49,251 nucleotides of DNA from the NCBI GenBank assembly GCA_023146365.1, contig JAGLCE010000074.1, positions 1 to 49,251 on the forward strand, read 5' to 3'. Numbering within the stretch: position 1 is the stretch's first letter; every line of letters begins with the position of its first letter. Below, piece by piece: positions 34,093-42,745 of this stretch. The position numbers were made by a program, and so were the translations under genes. The DNA is from Endozoicomonadaceae bacterium. GTDB lineage: Bacteria > Pseudomonadota > Gammaproteobacteria > Pseudomonadales > Endozoicomonadaceae. Under the pieces are notes generated by a model that did not search any database, was not told the DNA's origin, and worked only from the letters and a program-made list of their open reading frames with translations.

Positions 34093-35296
34093 TGGGGTTA
34101 TAAAGGGGGTTATTAAGCGAATATGTCTGCCTCAGTTGGAGCCTTCCTTCCTGGTGAGTGCGAAAGATCGTCAGGTGCTGGACTACCCCTTTATTGCGAG
34201 TGTTCTAATACTGATGCTGGTGGGCTTGGTGATGATAGCGTCGGCATCGACCGATATGTCCAGTGTACATTATGGTTCAGCATTTCATTTTTTCCTCAGA
34301 CAGAGCATCTTCGTGGTGGTAGCGGTTGCGGTGATGGCGGCTGTGCAACTGTTTCCAATCAGTTTTTGGCAGCAGTGGGGTGTTGAGCTTCTTGGGTTGG
34401 CGCTTTCAGTGCTGGTGTTGGTGTTGTTTGTCGGTCGTGAGATTAACGGCAGTGTTCGTTGGATACCGTTGGGTTTCTTTAATTTGCAAGCCTCTGAGGT
34501 CGCCAAATTTGGTATTGTGGTTTACATGGCCTCATACTTGGAGCGGCGAAAGGATGAAGTACGTGATGGCTGGTGGGGCTTTATCAAGCCACTGATGGTA
34601 TTACTGGTGGCTATGGTGTTATTACTGGTAGAACCAGATTTTGGTGCAGTCGTTGTCCTTATGTTTGTTGTGCTGGGTATGGTTTTTTTGGCCGGTGTAC
34701 GACTGCGACAATATTTTGTAATGATCGCATTGTCTCTGGTTGGTATTGTGTTAGCTGCTATCAGTCAGCCTTATCGAATGCGTCGATTGACAACCTATAT
34801 GGATCCTTGGGCCTATCAGTTTGAAAGCGGGTACCAATTGACACAGTCGTTGATCGCTTTTGGTCGAGGCGGTTGGCTGGGTGAGGGGCTTGGTCATGGC
34901 ATTCAGAAACAGTTCTATCTGCCAGAAGCGCATACGGACTTTATTTTTGCCGTGATTGCGGAAGAGTTTGGATTACTGGGCAGTATCGTAGTGATTATGC
35001 TGCTTGCTTTTGTCACCTGGAGGGCTCTGCGGATTGGTTATCTGGCGGAAAAGGCTGGTTACGTTTTTTCCGGCTATATGGCGTATGGCTTTGGGCTGTT
35101 GATTGGTATACAAGTATTTATCAATATTGGGGTTAGCTCTGGTCTGTTGCCGACCAAGGGGCTGGCACTACCGTTTCTCAGTTATGGTGGTAGTAATCTC
35201 TTGATGAACTGTCTAACAATGGGATTGCTGGTGCGGATTGATTATGAACGACGAATCTTCTCTTCTGGTGCCGTGAGGCAGGCAAAGAATGACTGA
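34085..35296 (+). CDS. ftsW: Septal peptidoglycan glycosyltransferase FtsW (SEDS)
   Basis: FtsW polymerises lipid II at the septum with FtsI as partner. The 403-aa product has ten membrane helices; SEDS motifs include KFGIVVYMASYLERR, LLVEPDFGAVVVL, DPWAYQFESGYQLTQSLIAFGRGGWLGEGLGHG, PEAHTDFIFAVIAEEFGLLG and TKGLALPFLSYGGSNLL. I chose the ATG at 34085 (MADGVIKG), overlapping murD by 8 nt. Longer frames back to 33875 lie wholly inside murD and are not credible. Confidence 0.96.
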   Translation: MADGVIKGVIKRICLPQLEPSFLVSAKDRQVLDYPFIASVLILMLVGLVMIASASTDMSSVHYGSAFHFFLRQSIFVVVAVAVMAAVQLFPISFWQQWGVELLGLALSVLVLVLFVGREINGSVRWIPLGFFNLQASEVAKFGIVVYMASYLERRKDEVRDGWWGFIKPLMVLLVAMVLLLVEPDFGAVVVLMFVVLGMVFLAGVRLRQYFVMIALSLVGIVLAAISQPYRMRRLTTYMDPWAYQFESGYQLTQSLIAFGRGGWLGEGLGHGIQKQFYLPEAHTDFIFAVIAEEFGLLGSIVVIMLLAFVTWRALRIGYLAEKAGYVFSGYMAYGFGLLIGIQVFINIGVSSGLLPTKGLALPFLSYGGSNLLMNCLTMGLLVRIDYERRIFSSGAVRQAKND

Positions 35297-36365
35297 ACCA
35301 GGTAATCCGGTATTTATCATTATGGCTGGCGGCACCGGAGGGCATATCTTTCCGGCGTTGGCAGTGGCCGATGCGTTGCAAGCGCGGAGGTATACTATTC
35401 ACTGGCTGGGTACCCGTGAAGGCATGGAGTCGACACTGGTGCCCGCTCATGGTTTTGATATTACTTATATGCCCGTTAAAGGTGTTATGGGAAATGGTAT
35501 ACGATCACTGGTGGAGGCTCCCTTTCGTATCGCTGTTTCTGTGATAAAGGCGATGCATGTCATGCGTAGCCTGAATGTGGTCGGTGTTTTGGGAATGGGC
35601 GGGTTCGCCTCCGGCCCAGGCTGTGTGGCGGCAAAATTGCTTGGCATTCCCTTGGTGATTCATGAGCAGAATGCGGTGCCGGGTTTGACGAATAAGATCG
35701 CCTCACGGTGGCTTGCTTCGCGTGTGCTGGAAGCATTTCCTGGTACTTTTGCTGCCGATGAAAATGTCATTTTTACAGGTAATCCCGTACGTAACACGAT
35801 TCTGGCGGAACCGAGTGATCAACCAGAAAGTGGGACGCTGAAGGTGTTAGTGCTGGGTGGCAGTCGTGGTGCGCTGGCCATTAATGAGTGCATACCCGGT
35901 GCGTTGACAAAAACTCATGCCCCAGTGGATGTTTGGCACCAGACCGGTGCTGGCAAAGTGGATGAAACGTTGGCTATGTATCAGCGTCATGGTGTAACGG
36001 GACGTGTTGAAGCGTTTATTGATGATATGGGGGCAGCCTATCGTTGGTCTGATTTGATCGTCTGTCGTGCTGGTGCGCTGACTGTAGCTGAACTTGCCAG
36101 CGCCGGCAAGCCGGCCATTTTAGTGCCTTATCCTTGGCACAAAGATCAGCAACAGCTGCGTAATGCCCATTATTTGGTCGATCATAAGGCGGCTGTTTTA
36201 TTGGAACAAAGTGAATTGAATAACGTGACGTTGGCAGAGTTACTGGATAAATATGCGCAGCAACGACAGCTGTTGAATGATATGGGTCGGGCGGCATTAG
36301 CGTGTGCCCGTCCTGATGCGGCCGAACATGTGGCGATGCAATGCCGAGAGGTGGCCCTTGACTGA
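35289..36365 (+). CDS. murG: Lipid II synthase MurG (GlcNAc transferase)
   Basis: MurG adds GlcNAc to lipid I on the cytoplasmic face of the membrane. It is a GT-B, GT28-family enzyme of 358 aa. The glycine loop MAGGTGGHIFPALAVADAL, VLGMGGFASGPGCVAAKLL, IPLVIHEQNAVPGLTNK, VLVLGGSRGALAINE and the UDP-binding CRAGALTVAELASAGKPAILVPYPWHKDQQQLRNA are all present. Overlaps of 8 nt with both ftsW (ATGACTGA) and murC (TTGACTGA) are visible. Confidence 0.98.
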   Translation: MTEPGNPVFIIMAGGTGGHIFPALAVADALQARRYTIHWLGTREGMESTLVPAHGFDITYMPVKGVMGNGIRSLVEAPFRIAVSVIKAMHVMRSLNVVGVLGMGGFASGPGCVAAKLLGIPLVIHEQNAVPGLTNKIASRWLASRVLEAFPGTFAADENVIFTGNPVRNTILAEPSDQPESGTLKVLVLGGSRGALAINECIPGALTKTHAPVDVWHQTGAGKVDETLAMYQRHGVTGRVEAFIDDMGAAYRWSDLIVCRAGALTVAELASAGKPAILVPYPWHKDQQQLRNAHYLVDHKAAVLLEQSELNNVTLAELLDKYAQQRQLLNDMGRAALACARPDAAEHVAMQCREVALD

Positions 36366-37803
36366 TCTGAATGGTTGGTATGTACCGGTATTTGCTATTC
36401 CTGAGATGCGCAGAATCCGTCGGATACATTTTGTGGGTATCGGCGGTGTTGGCATGAGTGGAATCGCGGAAGTATTGAAAAACCAGGGATATGATATCTC
36501 TGGTTCTGATCTGCGCGAATCTCGTGTGACGACTCGTTTGCGAGATCTGGGTATTGAGGTGTTTATCGGTCATAACCGTGAACATATTCGTATTGCGGAT
36601 GTCGTTGTCGTTTCTTCAGCTATTCAGGAGGATAATCCGGAATTAGTGGCTGCGCATGAAATGCGTATTCCCGTTGTGCCAAGAGCTGAGATGCTCTCCG
36701 AACTAATGCGTTATCGTCATGGTATCGCTGTGGCGGGAACGCATGGAAAGACCACCACCACCAGTCTTATTGCCTCTGTGCTGGGGCAGGGTGGCCTGGA
36801 TCCGACCTTTATTATTGGCGGGAAGCTTAACTCCGCAGGAACGAATGCGCGTCTTGGTGGTAGTCGATACCTCGTGGCAGAGGCCGATGAAAGTGATGCA
36901 TCGTTCCTCCATTTGCAGCCCATGGTAGCGGTTGTCACTAATATCGATGCGGATCACATGTCGACGTATAATAATGATTTTAATTGTCTGAAAAAGGCGT
37001 TTGTTGATTTTCTGCATAACTTGCCGTTTTATGGGCTGGCTGTAGTATGTATCGATGATTCTGTGATACGTGAGATATTGCCGAATATTAAGCGACAGAT
37101 CATTACTTATGGCCTCTCGGAAGAGGCCGATTTTCGAGCAGTTGATATTGTCCAGAAGGGTATGAATAACTGTTTTCGACTCGTTAGAAAAGAGTGTAAA
37201 AAGGAGCTGGATATCCAACTGAACATTCCCGGTGAGTGCAATGTGCTCAATGTGCTGGCAGCCATTGCCGTAGCGAGTGAGGAGGGTGTCAGTGATGAGA
37301 ATATCCGTGATGGACTGAAGCAATTTCAGGGTGTTGGTCGACGTTTTCAAGTGTATGGGCATTATGAGATCGATGTTGGCAATGTCATGCTGGTGGATGA
37401 CTACGGGCATCATCCACGGGAGGTGGCTGAAACAATTGCCGCTATCCGAAAGGGTTGGCCAGATAAACGACTGGTCATGGTCTACCAGCCGCATCGCTAC
37501 TCCAGAACCCGTGATCTGTATGAAGACTTTGTTGATGTGCTATCGCGGGTTGATGTACTGCTCTTGATGGATATCTATCCGGCAGGTGAAGAGCCGGTGT
37601 CGGGTGCTGATGGTAGAAGTCTGTGTCGCAGTATTCGGCAGCGTGGACGAGTGGATCCGATCTTTATTTCTCGGGAAGCGTCAGTCGAACCAGTATTAGC
37701 CGACCTGTTGCGTGGGAATGATCTGTTGATCACCCAGGGGGCTGGGGATATCGGTGTTCTGGCGTCAGAACTGTCGAAGAAAGCATTGAAATTGAAGGTG
37801 TGA
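36358..37803 (+). CDS. murC: UDP-N-acetylmuramate:L-alanine ligase
   Basis: MurC adds L-Ala to UDP-MurNAc. Conserved motifs are IHFVGIGGVGMSGIAEVLKNQGYDISGSDL, VAGTHGKTTTTSLIASVL, EADESDASFL, NIDADHMSTY and VDDYGHHPREVAETIAA with QPHRYSRTRDLY. I propose a TTG start at 36358 (481 aa): SD GAGAGG precedes it, and the resulting 8-nt overlap TTGACTGA repeats the architecture of the two preceding junctions. The longer ATG frame from 36304 would overlap murG by 62 nt. Confidence 0.95.
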   Translation: MTDLNGWYVPVFAIPEMRRIRRIHFVGIGGVGMSGIAEVLKNQGYDISGSDLRESRVTTRLRDLGIEVFIGHNREHIRIADVVVVSSAIQEDNPELVAAHEMRIPVVPRAEMLSELMRYRHGIAVAGTHGKTTTTSLIASVLGQGGLDPTFIIGGKLNSAGTNARLGGSRYLVAEADESDASFLHLQPMVAVVTNIDADHMSTYNNDFNCLKKAFVDFLHNLPFYGLAVVCIDDSVIREILPNIKRQIITYGLSEEADFRAVDIVQKGMNNCFRLVRKECKKELDIQLNIPGECNVLNVLAAIAVASEEGVSDENIRDGLKQFQGVGRRFQVYGHYEIDVGNVMLVDDYGHHPREVAETIAAIRKGWPDKRLVMVYQPHRYSRTRDLYEDFVDVLSRVDVLLLMDIYPAGEEPVSGADGRSLCRSIRQRGRVDPIFISREASVEPVLADLLRGNDLLITQGAGDIGVLASELSKKALKLKV

Positions 37804-37835
37804 CGTTAAACGAATCACTTGGCAGGGATAACCCT

Positions 37836-38071
37836 GTGAGTGGTATAGGTGAATTTGGCCGTGTAATAGTTATTTATGACACTCCGTTTGCAGAACGGCG
37901 AGTATCGTTGCATTCTTGTAGTATGAATCAACCGTTCGCTTTAGGATCACAGAGTCGACAGTATCTCTATTAAGATCTAGGCTGATTAATCATCTTGTGC
38001 TTATGGTTCAAGCATTAGATTGGGTGTTTGTAGATTGGGTGTTGACACGGTTGCCGTCATCTGGCCTGTAG
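37836..38071 (+). pseudogene. ddlB: ddlB remnant (both ends kept, middle deleted)
   Basis: D-alanine-D-alanine ligase is normally about 300 codons and sits between murC and ftsQ. Here only about 236 nt remain. Frame 37836-37973 reads SGIGEFGRVIVIYDTPFAERRVSLHSC before a TAA, matching the Ddl N terminus (family pattern FGRVAVLxGGxSAEREVSLxSG), with the glycine loop already changed. In another frame, 37985-38071 reads INHLVLMVQALDWVFVDWVL, like the Ddl C terminus (pattern SHSLVPMAA...GLSF..LV..IL). The catalytic centre is missing, so no activity is possible. A 15-nt direct duplication lies in the 3' part (38016-38043). The assignment is by my reading of short matches plus synteny. Confidence 0.75.
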
Positions 38072-38083
38072 GAGGGCGGAACA

Positions 38084-38932
38084 ATGGGAGCTCGTATATA
38101 CGCCTCAGACGGATATGGCCATGACCGACTAAAAAAACGATCGTCGGGGAGAGCGGATAAAAAGAGTTATGGTGCGAGTCGACCGAAAGATCGTCGCATT
38201 GCGATTCGACGCTGGGTTGAGCGTGGTGCTCGGGTGGTCAAGTTGTTAGCGGCCGGTGTGGTGACAGGTATTTTTTTCTGGTCGCTGCCCTGGCTCTGGA
38301 GTTGGATCGACAGACCGATAACACGAGTGATGGTTGAAAGTGAATTTTTGTATCTGGCCAGGGAGACGGTTCAGCAGCAGGTGACACCATTTCTGACAGA
38401 GCGATTTTTTTACCTTGATGTGGCTGGTCTGCAAAAAGCATTGCAAAACGTGCCGTGGATCAATAGAGCGAAGATCAGAAAAGTTTGGCCGAATATGCTG
38501 TTGCTTCGTATCCATGAGCAGGTGCCTGTGGCACGCTGGAATAGTGGTGTCTTGAACGGCGATGGTGATGTATTTCAGGTTGAAGACATGAGCCCGTTCA
38601 GTGATTTGCCGCTGCTGTACGGACGGGCATCTGCTGCACAACAGGTCATGCAGCAGTATGTGGTATTGAATCAGCAGGTGCGGTCGCTGGGGTTGGGAAT
38701 TGGATCGCTTGGGCAGCGGGATACTGGTAGTTGGTGGTTTTTGATTGACGATGTTGAAATTAATCTTGGTCATCGCGACCTAGTGAGACGAATGCAGCGA
38801 TTTATGCGTCTTTATCATGTGCTGTTGCAGAATCGGTGGAAAGATGTTCGAGGGGTGGACTTACGCTATCGTGATGGGGTGGCGGTTTCTTGGAAAACGC
38901 ATGAAAGCCGTAAAATAAGTCGCAGTAACTGA
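38084..38932 (+). CDS. ftsQ: Cell-division protein FtsQ
   Basis: FtsQ is the bitopic scaffold of the FtsQLB complex. The 282-aa product has a long basic cytoplasmic tail (residues 1-50), one membrane helix (LLAAGVVTGIFFWSLPWLWSW), a POTRA domain (ITRVMVESEFLYLARETVQQQV, DVAGLQKALQNVPWINRAKIRKVWPNMLLLRIHEQVPVARW) and the FtsQ beta domain (LPLLYGRASAAQQVMQQYVVLN). It starts at an ATG with a strong SD (GGAGGGCGG) placed just after the ddlB remnant stop, so the original ddlB-ftsQ junction is still visible. Confidence 0.95.
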   Translation: MGARIYASDGYGHDRLKKRSSGRADKKSYGASRPKDRRIAIRRWVERGARVVKLLAAGVVTGIFFWSLPWLWSWIDRPITRVMVESEFLYLARETVQQQVTPFLTERFFYLDVAGLQKALQNVPWINRAKIRKVWPNMLLLRIHEQVPVARWNSGVLNGDGDVFQVEDMSPFSDLPLLYGRASAAQQVMQQYVVLNQQVRSLGLGIGSLGQRDTGSWWFLIDDVEINLGHRDLVRRMQRFMRLYHVLLQNRWKDVRGVDLRYRDGVAVSWKTHESRKISRSN

Positions 38933-38968
38933 TGAGTCGTTAACGTTGAGACAGCAGGCATATTACGA

Positions 38969-40204
38969 ATGACGACGACGGAAAATGGAAGAATGATCGT
39001 CGGTCTGGATATCGGAACCTCTAAGGTGGTGGCGCTGGTTGGCGAGATCACGGAAGGGGAAGGTATTGATGTGATCGGCATAGGTTCTCACTCTTCCAAA
39101 GGGTTGAGGCGTGGTGTGGTGGTTGATATTGAGTCAACGGTACAAGCTATTCAGCGTGCAGTTGAAGAGGCTGAGTTGATGGCGGGATGTCAGATCCATT
39201 CTGTTTATGCGGGTATTGCTGGGAATCATATTCGTAGTTTGAACTCTCACGGTATTGTTGCGATCCGAGAGCGTGAAGTAACACGGGCGGATATGGATCG
39301 GGTTATTGATGCCGCACAAGCAGTGGCGATTCCAGCGGATCAGCGTATTTTGCACATTCTTCCGCAGGAGTATGTTATCGATACTCAGGAGGGGGTTAAG
39401 GAGCCTATGGGGATGTCAGGTGTGCGCTTGGAGGCTAAGGTGCATCTGGTTACGTGTGCGGTCAATGCAGCACAGAATATTGAGAAATGTATACGACGCT
39501 GTGGGCTTGAGGTGGAGGATGTCATTCTTGAACAGCTCGCTTCTAGTTATTCGGTCCTGACGGAAGATGAGAAAGAGCTGGGCATTTGTCTGGTGGATAT
39601 CGGTGGTGGTACGACGGATATTGTGATTTTCACAGAAGGTGCGATTAGGCATACGTCCGTCATTCCCATCGCAGGTGATCAGGTGACCAATGATATTGCC
39701 ATGGCGCTGCGAACACCCACGCAATTTGCAGAAGAGATAAAAATTAAATACGCCTGTACGCTTAGCCATCTCGTTGGTGTTGATGAAACTATTAGTGTGC
39801 CGAGTGCTGGTGACCGTCCGCCTAGAGAGCTTTCACGGCAAGCGTTGGTCGATGTCGTAGAGCCGCGTTATGACGAACTGTTTACGTTGGTTCAGGCAGA
39901 GTTGCGTCGTAGCGGATTTGAGGAGTTGATCGCTGCCGGTATTGTGCTGACCGGTGGAACTTCGAAGATGGAAGGTGTCGTTGAGCTGGCAGAGAATGTT
40001 TTCCAAATGCCTGTGCGGTTGGGTGTACCTCAGACTGTCACAGGAATGTCTGAAGTGGTGCGCAACCCGATTTACGCCACAGGCGTTGGTCTTCTGCATT
40101 ATGGTTTGAAAAAACAGAGTGAAGGTGATACGGCTTTTGGTTCAAGAAAGCAGGAAGAACCTGTGCTGGCAAAAATAAAGCGTTGGTTTCAAGGCAACTT
40201 CTAA
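38969..40204 (+). CDS. ftsA: Cell-division protein FtsA (actin-like FtsZ membrane anchor)
   Basis: FtsA is an actin-family ATPase that tethers FtsZ filaments to the membrane. The 411-aa product has VGLDIGTSKVVALVGEI (phosphate 1), the 1C domain (VDIESTVQAIQRAVEEAELMAG), ICLVDIGGGTTDIVIFTEGAIRHTSVIPIAGDQVTNDIA (phosphate 2), GIVLTGGTSKMEGV (adenosine motif) and the amphipathic C-terminal helix LAKIKRWFQGNF. It lies 36 nt after ftsQ. Confidence 0.98.
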   Translation: MTTTENGRMIVGLDIGTSKVVALVGEITEGEGIDVIGIGSHSSKGLRRGVVVDIESTVQAIQRAVEEAELMAGCQIHSVYAGIAGNHIRSLNSHGIVAIREREVTRADMDRVIDAAQAVAIPADQRILHILPQEYVIDTQEGVKEPMGMSGVRLEAKVHLVTCAVNAAQNIEKCIRRCGLEVEDVILEQLASSYSVLTEDEKELGICLVDIGGGTTDIVIFTEGAIRHTSVIPIAGDQVTNDIAMALRTPTQFAEEIKIKYACTLSHLVGVDETISVPSAGDRPPRELSRQALVDVVEPRYDELFTLVQAELRRSGFEELIAAGIVLTGGTSKMEGVVELAENVFQMPVRLGVPQTVTGMSEVVRNPIYATGVGLLHYGLKKQSEGDTAFGSRKQEEPVLAKIKRWFQGNF

Positions 40205-40251
40205 TGAGTCATTCTATAAAAATGGACAGTTAAGGGAGAAGGAGGTTGGTC

Positions 40252-41406
40252 ATGTTTGAGCTGGTCGATAATGCGCCGCAAAATGCGGTAATTAAAGTAA
40301 TCGGTGTCGGCGGTGGCGGTGGTAATGCTGTCAATCACATGCTCAACAATCAAGTGAGTGGTGTGGATTTTATTGTGGCGAATACCGATGCCCAAGCATT
40401 GAAAAATCTTAACGCCAAAACCTTGTTGCAACTTGGTATCGGGATCACCAAAGGGCTCGGGGCTGGTGCCAATCCTGACATTGGGCGTCAGGCTGCACTG
40501 GAAGATCGCGAACGTCTGTCGGAAGTATTGTCCGGCGCTGATATGGTGTTCATTACTGCTGGCATGGGGGGAGGGACTGGAACTGGCGCCGCACCGATTG
40601 TGGCAGAAGTGGCGAGAGAACTCGGTATTCTTACGGTTGCCGTGGTAACGCGTCCTTTTCCTTTTGAGGGGCGAAAGCGGATGCTGATTGCGGACAATGG
40701 TTTGAAGGAGTTGGAAGCGCATGTTGACTCTCTGATTACGATTCCAAATGAGAAACTTTTGCCTGTGCTTGGTAAGGACGCCAGTCTTCTGTCTGCTTTC
40801 AGTGCGGCGAATGATGTGCTTCAGGGTGCGGTACAAGGAATTGCCGATTTGATTATTCGTCCCGGTATGATCAACGTTGACTTTGCTGATGTGCGCACAG
40901 TGATGTCTGAAATGGGCATGGCGATGATGGGCACTGGTAGTGCAGCTGGTTCCAATCGTGCTGTCGAGGCGGCGGAAGCGGCCATTCGTAGTCCTCTTCT
41001 TGAGGATGTTGATCTGCATGGAGCGCGAGGTATTCTCGTCAACATTACCGCAGGAGTGGATTTCTCAATTGGTGAATTTACCGAGGTCGGCACCACCGTT
41101 GAGCAATTTGCTTCTGATGATGCAACCGTGGTGGTGGGTACGGTTATTGATCCTGAAATGTCAGATGAGATTCGGGTTACTGTCGTCGCCACCGGACTGC
41201 GTCAGCCTGAACATAAGATTAAAAATGTGATTGATAAAGTAGCTGCTAATGTGACGCTTGGTTCTGTGAATTACAGTGAGCTTGATCGTCCTACCGTTCT
41301 GCGGAAAAAGGAAGTAGTGGGTAGTGGTGCCGATGACAATGTCCGTAGTAAGGGGGGTACGGACTATCTGGATATTCCAGCATTTTTGCGTCGCCAAGCT
41401 GATTAA
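40252..41406 (+). CDS. ftsZ: Tubulin-like division GTPase FtsZ
   Basis: FtsZ polymerises into the Z-ring. The 384-aa product has KVIGVGGGGGNAVNHML, the tubulin signature GMGGGTGTGAAPIVAEVARELG, the T7 loop region VDFADVRTVMSEMGMAMMGTG, and the conserved C-terminal peptide DYLDIPAFLRRQAD that binds FtsA and ZipA. I chose the ATG at 40252 (MFELVDNAPQ), 6 nt after GGAGG; the ORF opens 2 codons earlier at a TTG. It is the last gene of the dcw cluster. Confidence 0.99.
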   Translation: MFELVDNAPQNAVIKVIGVGGGGGNAVNHMLNNQVSGVDFIVANTDAQALKNLNAKTLLQLGIGITKGLGAGANPDIGRQAALEDRERLSEVLSGADMVFITAGMGGGTGTGAAPIVAEVARELGILTVAVVTRPFPFEGRKRMLIADNGLKELEAHVDSLITIPNEKLLPVLGKDASLLSAFSAANDVLQGAVQGIADLIIRPGMINVDFADVRTVMSEMGMAMMGTGSAAGSNRAVEAAEAAIRSPLLEDVDLHGARGILVNITAGVDFSIGEFTEVGTTVEQFASDDATVVVGTVIDPEMSDEIRVTVVATGLRQPEHKIKNVIDKVAANVTLGSVNYSELDRPTVLRKKEVVGSGADDNVRSKGGTDYLDIPAFLRRQAD

Positions 41407-41463
41407 AAGCTGTGAAGCTTCGGCTGTAATGCTTTGTAATGTTATATTACTCTGTTAGAATGG

Positions 41464-41474
41464 TCGATAATCGA
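41464..41474. promoter_or_regulatory. Palindrome TCGATAATCGA upstream of lpxC
   Basis: An 11-nt perfect palindrome lies in the 106-nt ftsZ-lpxC gap, in AT-rich sequence with several -10-like boxes (GATAAT, TATTAT). It is a possible operator or part of the lpxC promoter; there is no independent support. Confidence 0.25.
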
Positions 41475-41512
41475 AATTTTAGTATTATAGTTAGTTACTT
41501 AATGGCTGGGTC

Positions 41513-42427
41513 ATGATTAGACAGCGAACGCTTAAAAATATTATTCGTGCTACAGGCGTGGGACTTCATTCTGGTAAGAAGGTTTATTTGACACTAAAGC
41601 CTGCGCCTGTCGATACCGGTATTGTTTTCTGCCGCACTGATCTGGATCCTGTGGTTGAAATTCCGGCTTGCGCTGAGAATGTGGGCGAGACAAAGCTCTG
41701 CACTTCTCTGATGAAAGACGGTGTTCGTGTTGATACAGTTGAGCATTTGTTGTCGGCAATGGCTGGACTGGGTATTGATAACGCTTATGCCGAAGTGACG
41801 GTACATGAAGTGCCGATCATGGATGGCAGCGCAGGTCCTTTTGTTTTTCTGATTCAGTCTGCAGGTATTGAAGAGCAGGCGGCTGCGAAGAAATTTATTC
41901 GGATTAAGAAAAAAGTGACTGTTGAAGAGAATGGTAAGACCGCAACATTTATACCCTTTGACGGTTTTAAGATGACTTTCACTATTGATTTTGATCACCC
42001 GGTATTTAAGAGTGTGGTGCAGTGCGCCACTATTGATTTTTCCAGCACATCCTTCGTCAAGGAGGTGAGCCGAGCGCGTACCTTCGGTTTCATGAAGGAT
42101 TTTGAGTCTCTTCGCTCCCAAAATTTGGCGTTGGGTGGCAGTGTTGATAATGTGATTGTTGTCGATGAGTACCGTATTCTTAACGAAGATGGTCTTCGCT
42201 ATAATGATGAGTTTGTTAAGCACAAAATGCTAGACGCAATTGGCGACCTTTACCTTCTGGGTAATAGTTTGATTGGTGAGTTTATTGGGTGTAAGTCTGG
42301 CCATTCTCTAAATAATAAGCTTCTGCGCAGACTGATTGCTGATCAGTCTGCTTGGGAAGTGGTCACGTTTAAGGATTCGGATGAATCACCTATTTCATAT
42401 GCAATGCCTACGTTGCTAGTCACTTGA
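41513..42427 (+). CDS. lpxC: UDP-3-O-acyl-N-acetylglucosamine deacetylase
   Basis: LpxC is the zinc deacetylase that commits UDP-GlcNAc to lipid A synthesis. The 304-aa product is the normal length. It starts MIRQRTLKNIIRATGVGLHSGKKVYLTL; zinc and catalytic residues lie in VEHLLSAMAGLGIDNAYAEV (His), KMLDAIGDLYLLG (Asp) and IGCKSGHSLNNKLLRRL (His). FIRIKKKVTVEENGKTATFIPF marks the second domain. A lipopolysaccharide-bearing envelope is implied. It follows ftsZ, as usual, and ends at the terminator at 42452-42482. Confidence 0.98.
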   Translation: MIRQRTLKNIIRATGVGLHSGKKVYLTLKPAPVDTGIVFCRTDLDPVVEIPACAENVGETKLCTSLMKDGVRVDTVEHLLSAMAGLGIDNAYAEVTVHEVPIMDGSAGPFVFLIQSAGIEEQAAAKKFIRIKKKVTVEENGKTATFIPFDGFKMTFTIDFDHPVFKSVVQCATIDFSSTSFVKEVSRARTFGFMKDFESLRSQNLALGGSVDNVIVVDEYRILNEDGLRYNDEFVKHKMLDAIGDLYLLGNSLIGEFIGCKSGHSLNNKLLRRLIADQSAWEVVTFKDSDESPISYAMPTLLVT

Positions 42428-42745
42428 TCCTCTTCAGATTATCTCTATTTTAAGCCACCGTTGTCCGGTGGCTTTTCTTTTTCTGTAAATTGCTTTTACT
42501 GTATTTGGAAGGGGATGGCGAAAGTTTCCAGTGTTGTTCTAAATTTGAAAATGAGGGACGAAAAAAAAGAGAGTCGTCGGTTTCGGCGGATAGATGTCGT
42601 TGTTGACTATGACGTTTTGTCGTTGAGGAGAGAGGTTGCTGGCGTTGGTTGGTTGCTTCATTGGATACTGTTTCATTCATTTAGCGGTATAGGGCAGAAC
42701 TGAGCAGTATCACTGTCAACAGATATAGGCAAGGTTAATGCGACA
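42428..42745. other. 318-nt region lpxC to M23 peptidase gene
   Basis: Apart from the lpxC terminator I see no supported gene. In related genomes this slot often holds a minus-strand dciA (DUF721), or secM in enterobacteria. The minus-strand frame 42450-42680 (76 codons) is polar and Ser/Gln-rich and shows no DciA motif. A run of 9 A's lies near 42560. Confidence 0.5.
42452..42482 (+). terminator. Rho-independent terminator of the dcw-lpxC transcript
   Basis: AAGCCACCG (42452-42460) and CGGTGGCTT (42466-42474) form a perfect 9-bp stem with a 5-nt loop, followed by T-rich sequence. It comes 25 nt after the lpxC stop. Confidence 0.93.

Noticed and set aside
42461..42703. 80-codon plus-strand ORF between lpxC and the M23 gene
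   Set aside because: It begins inside the terminator stem, has no SD and no recognisable features.
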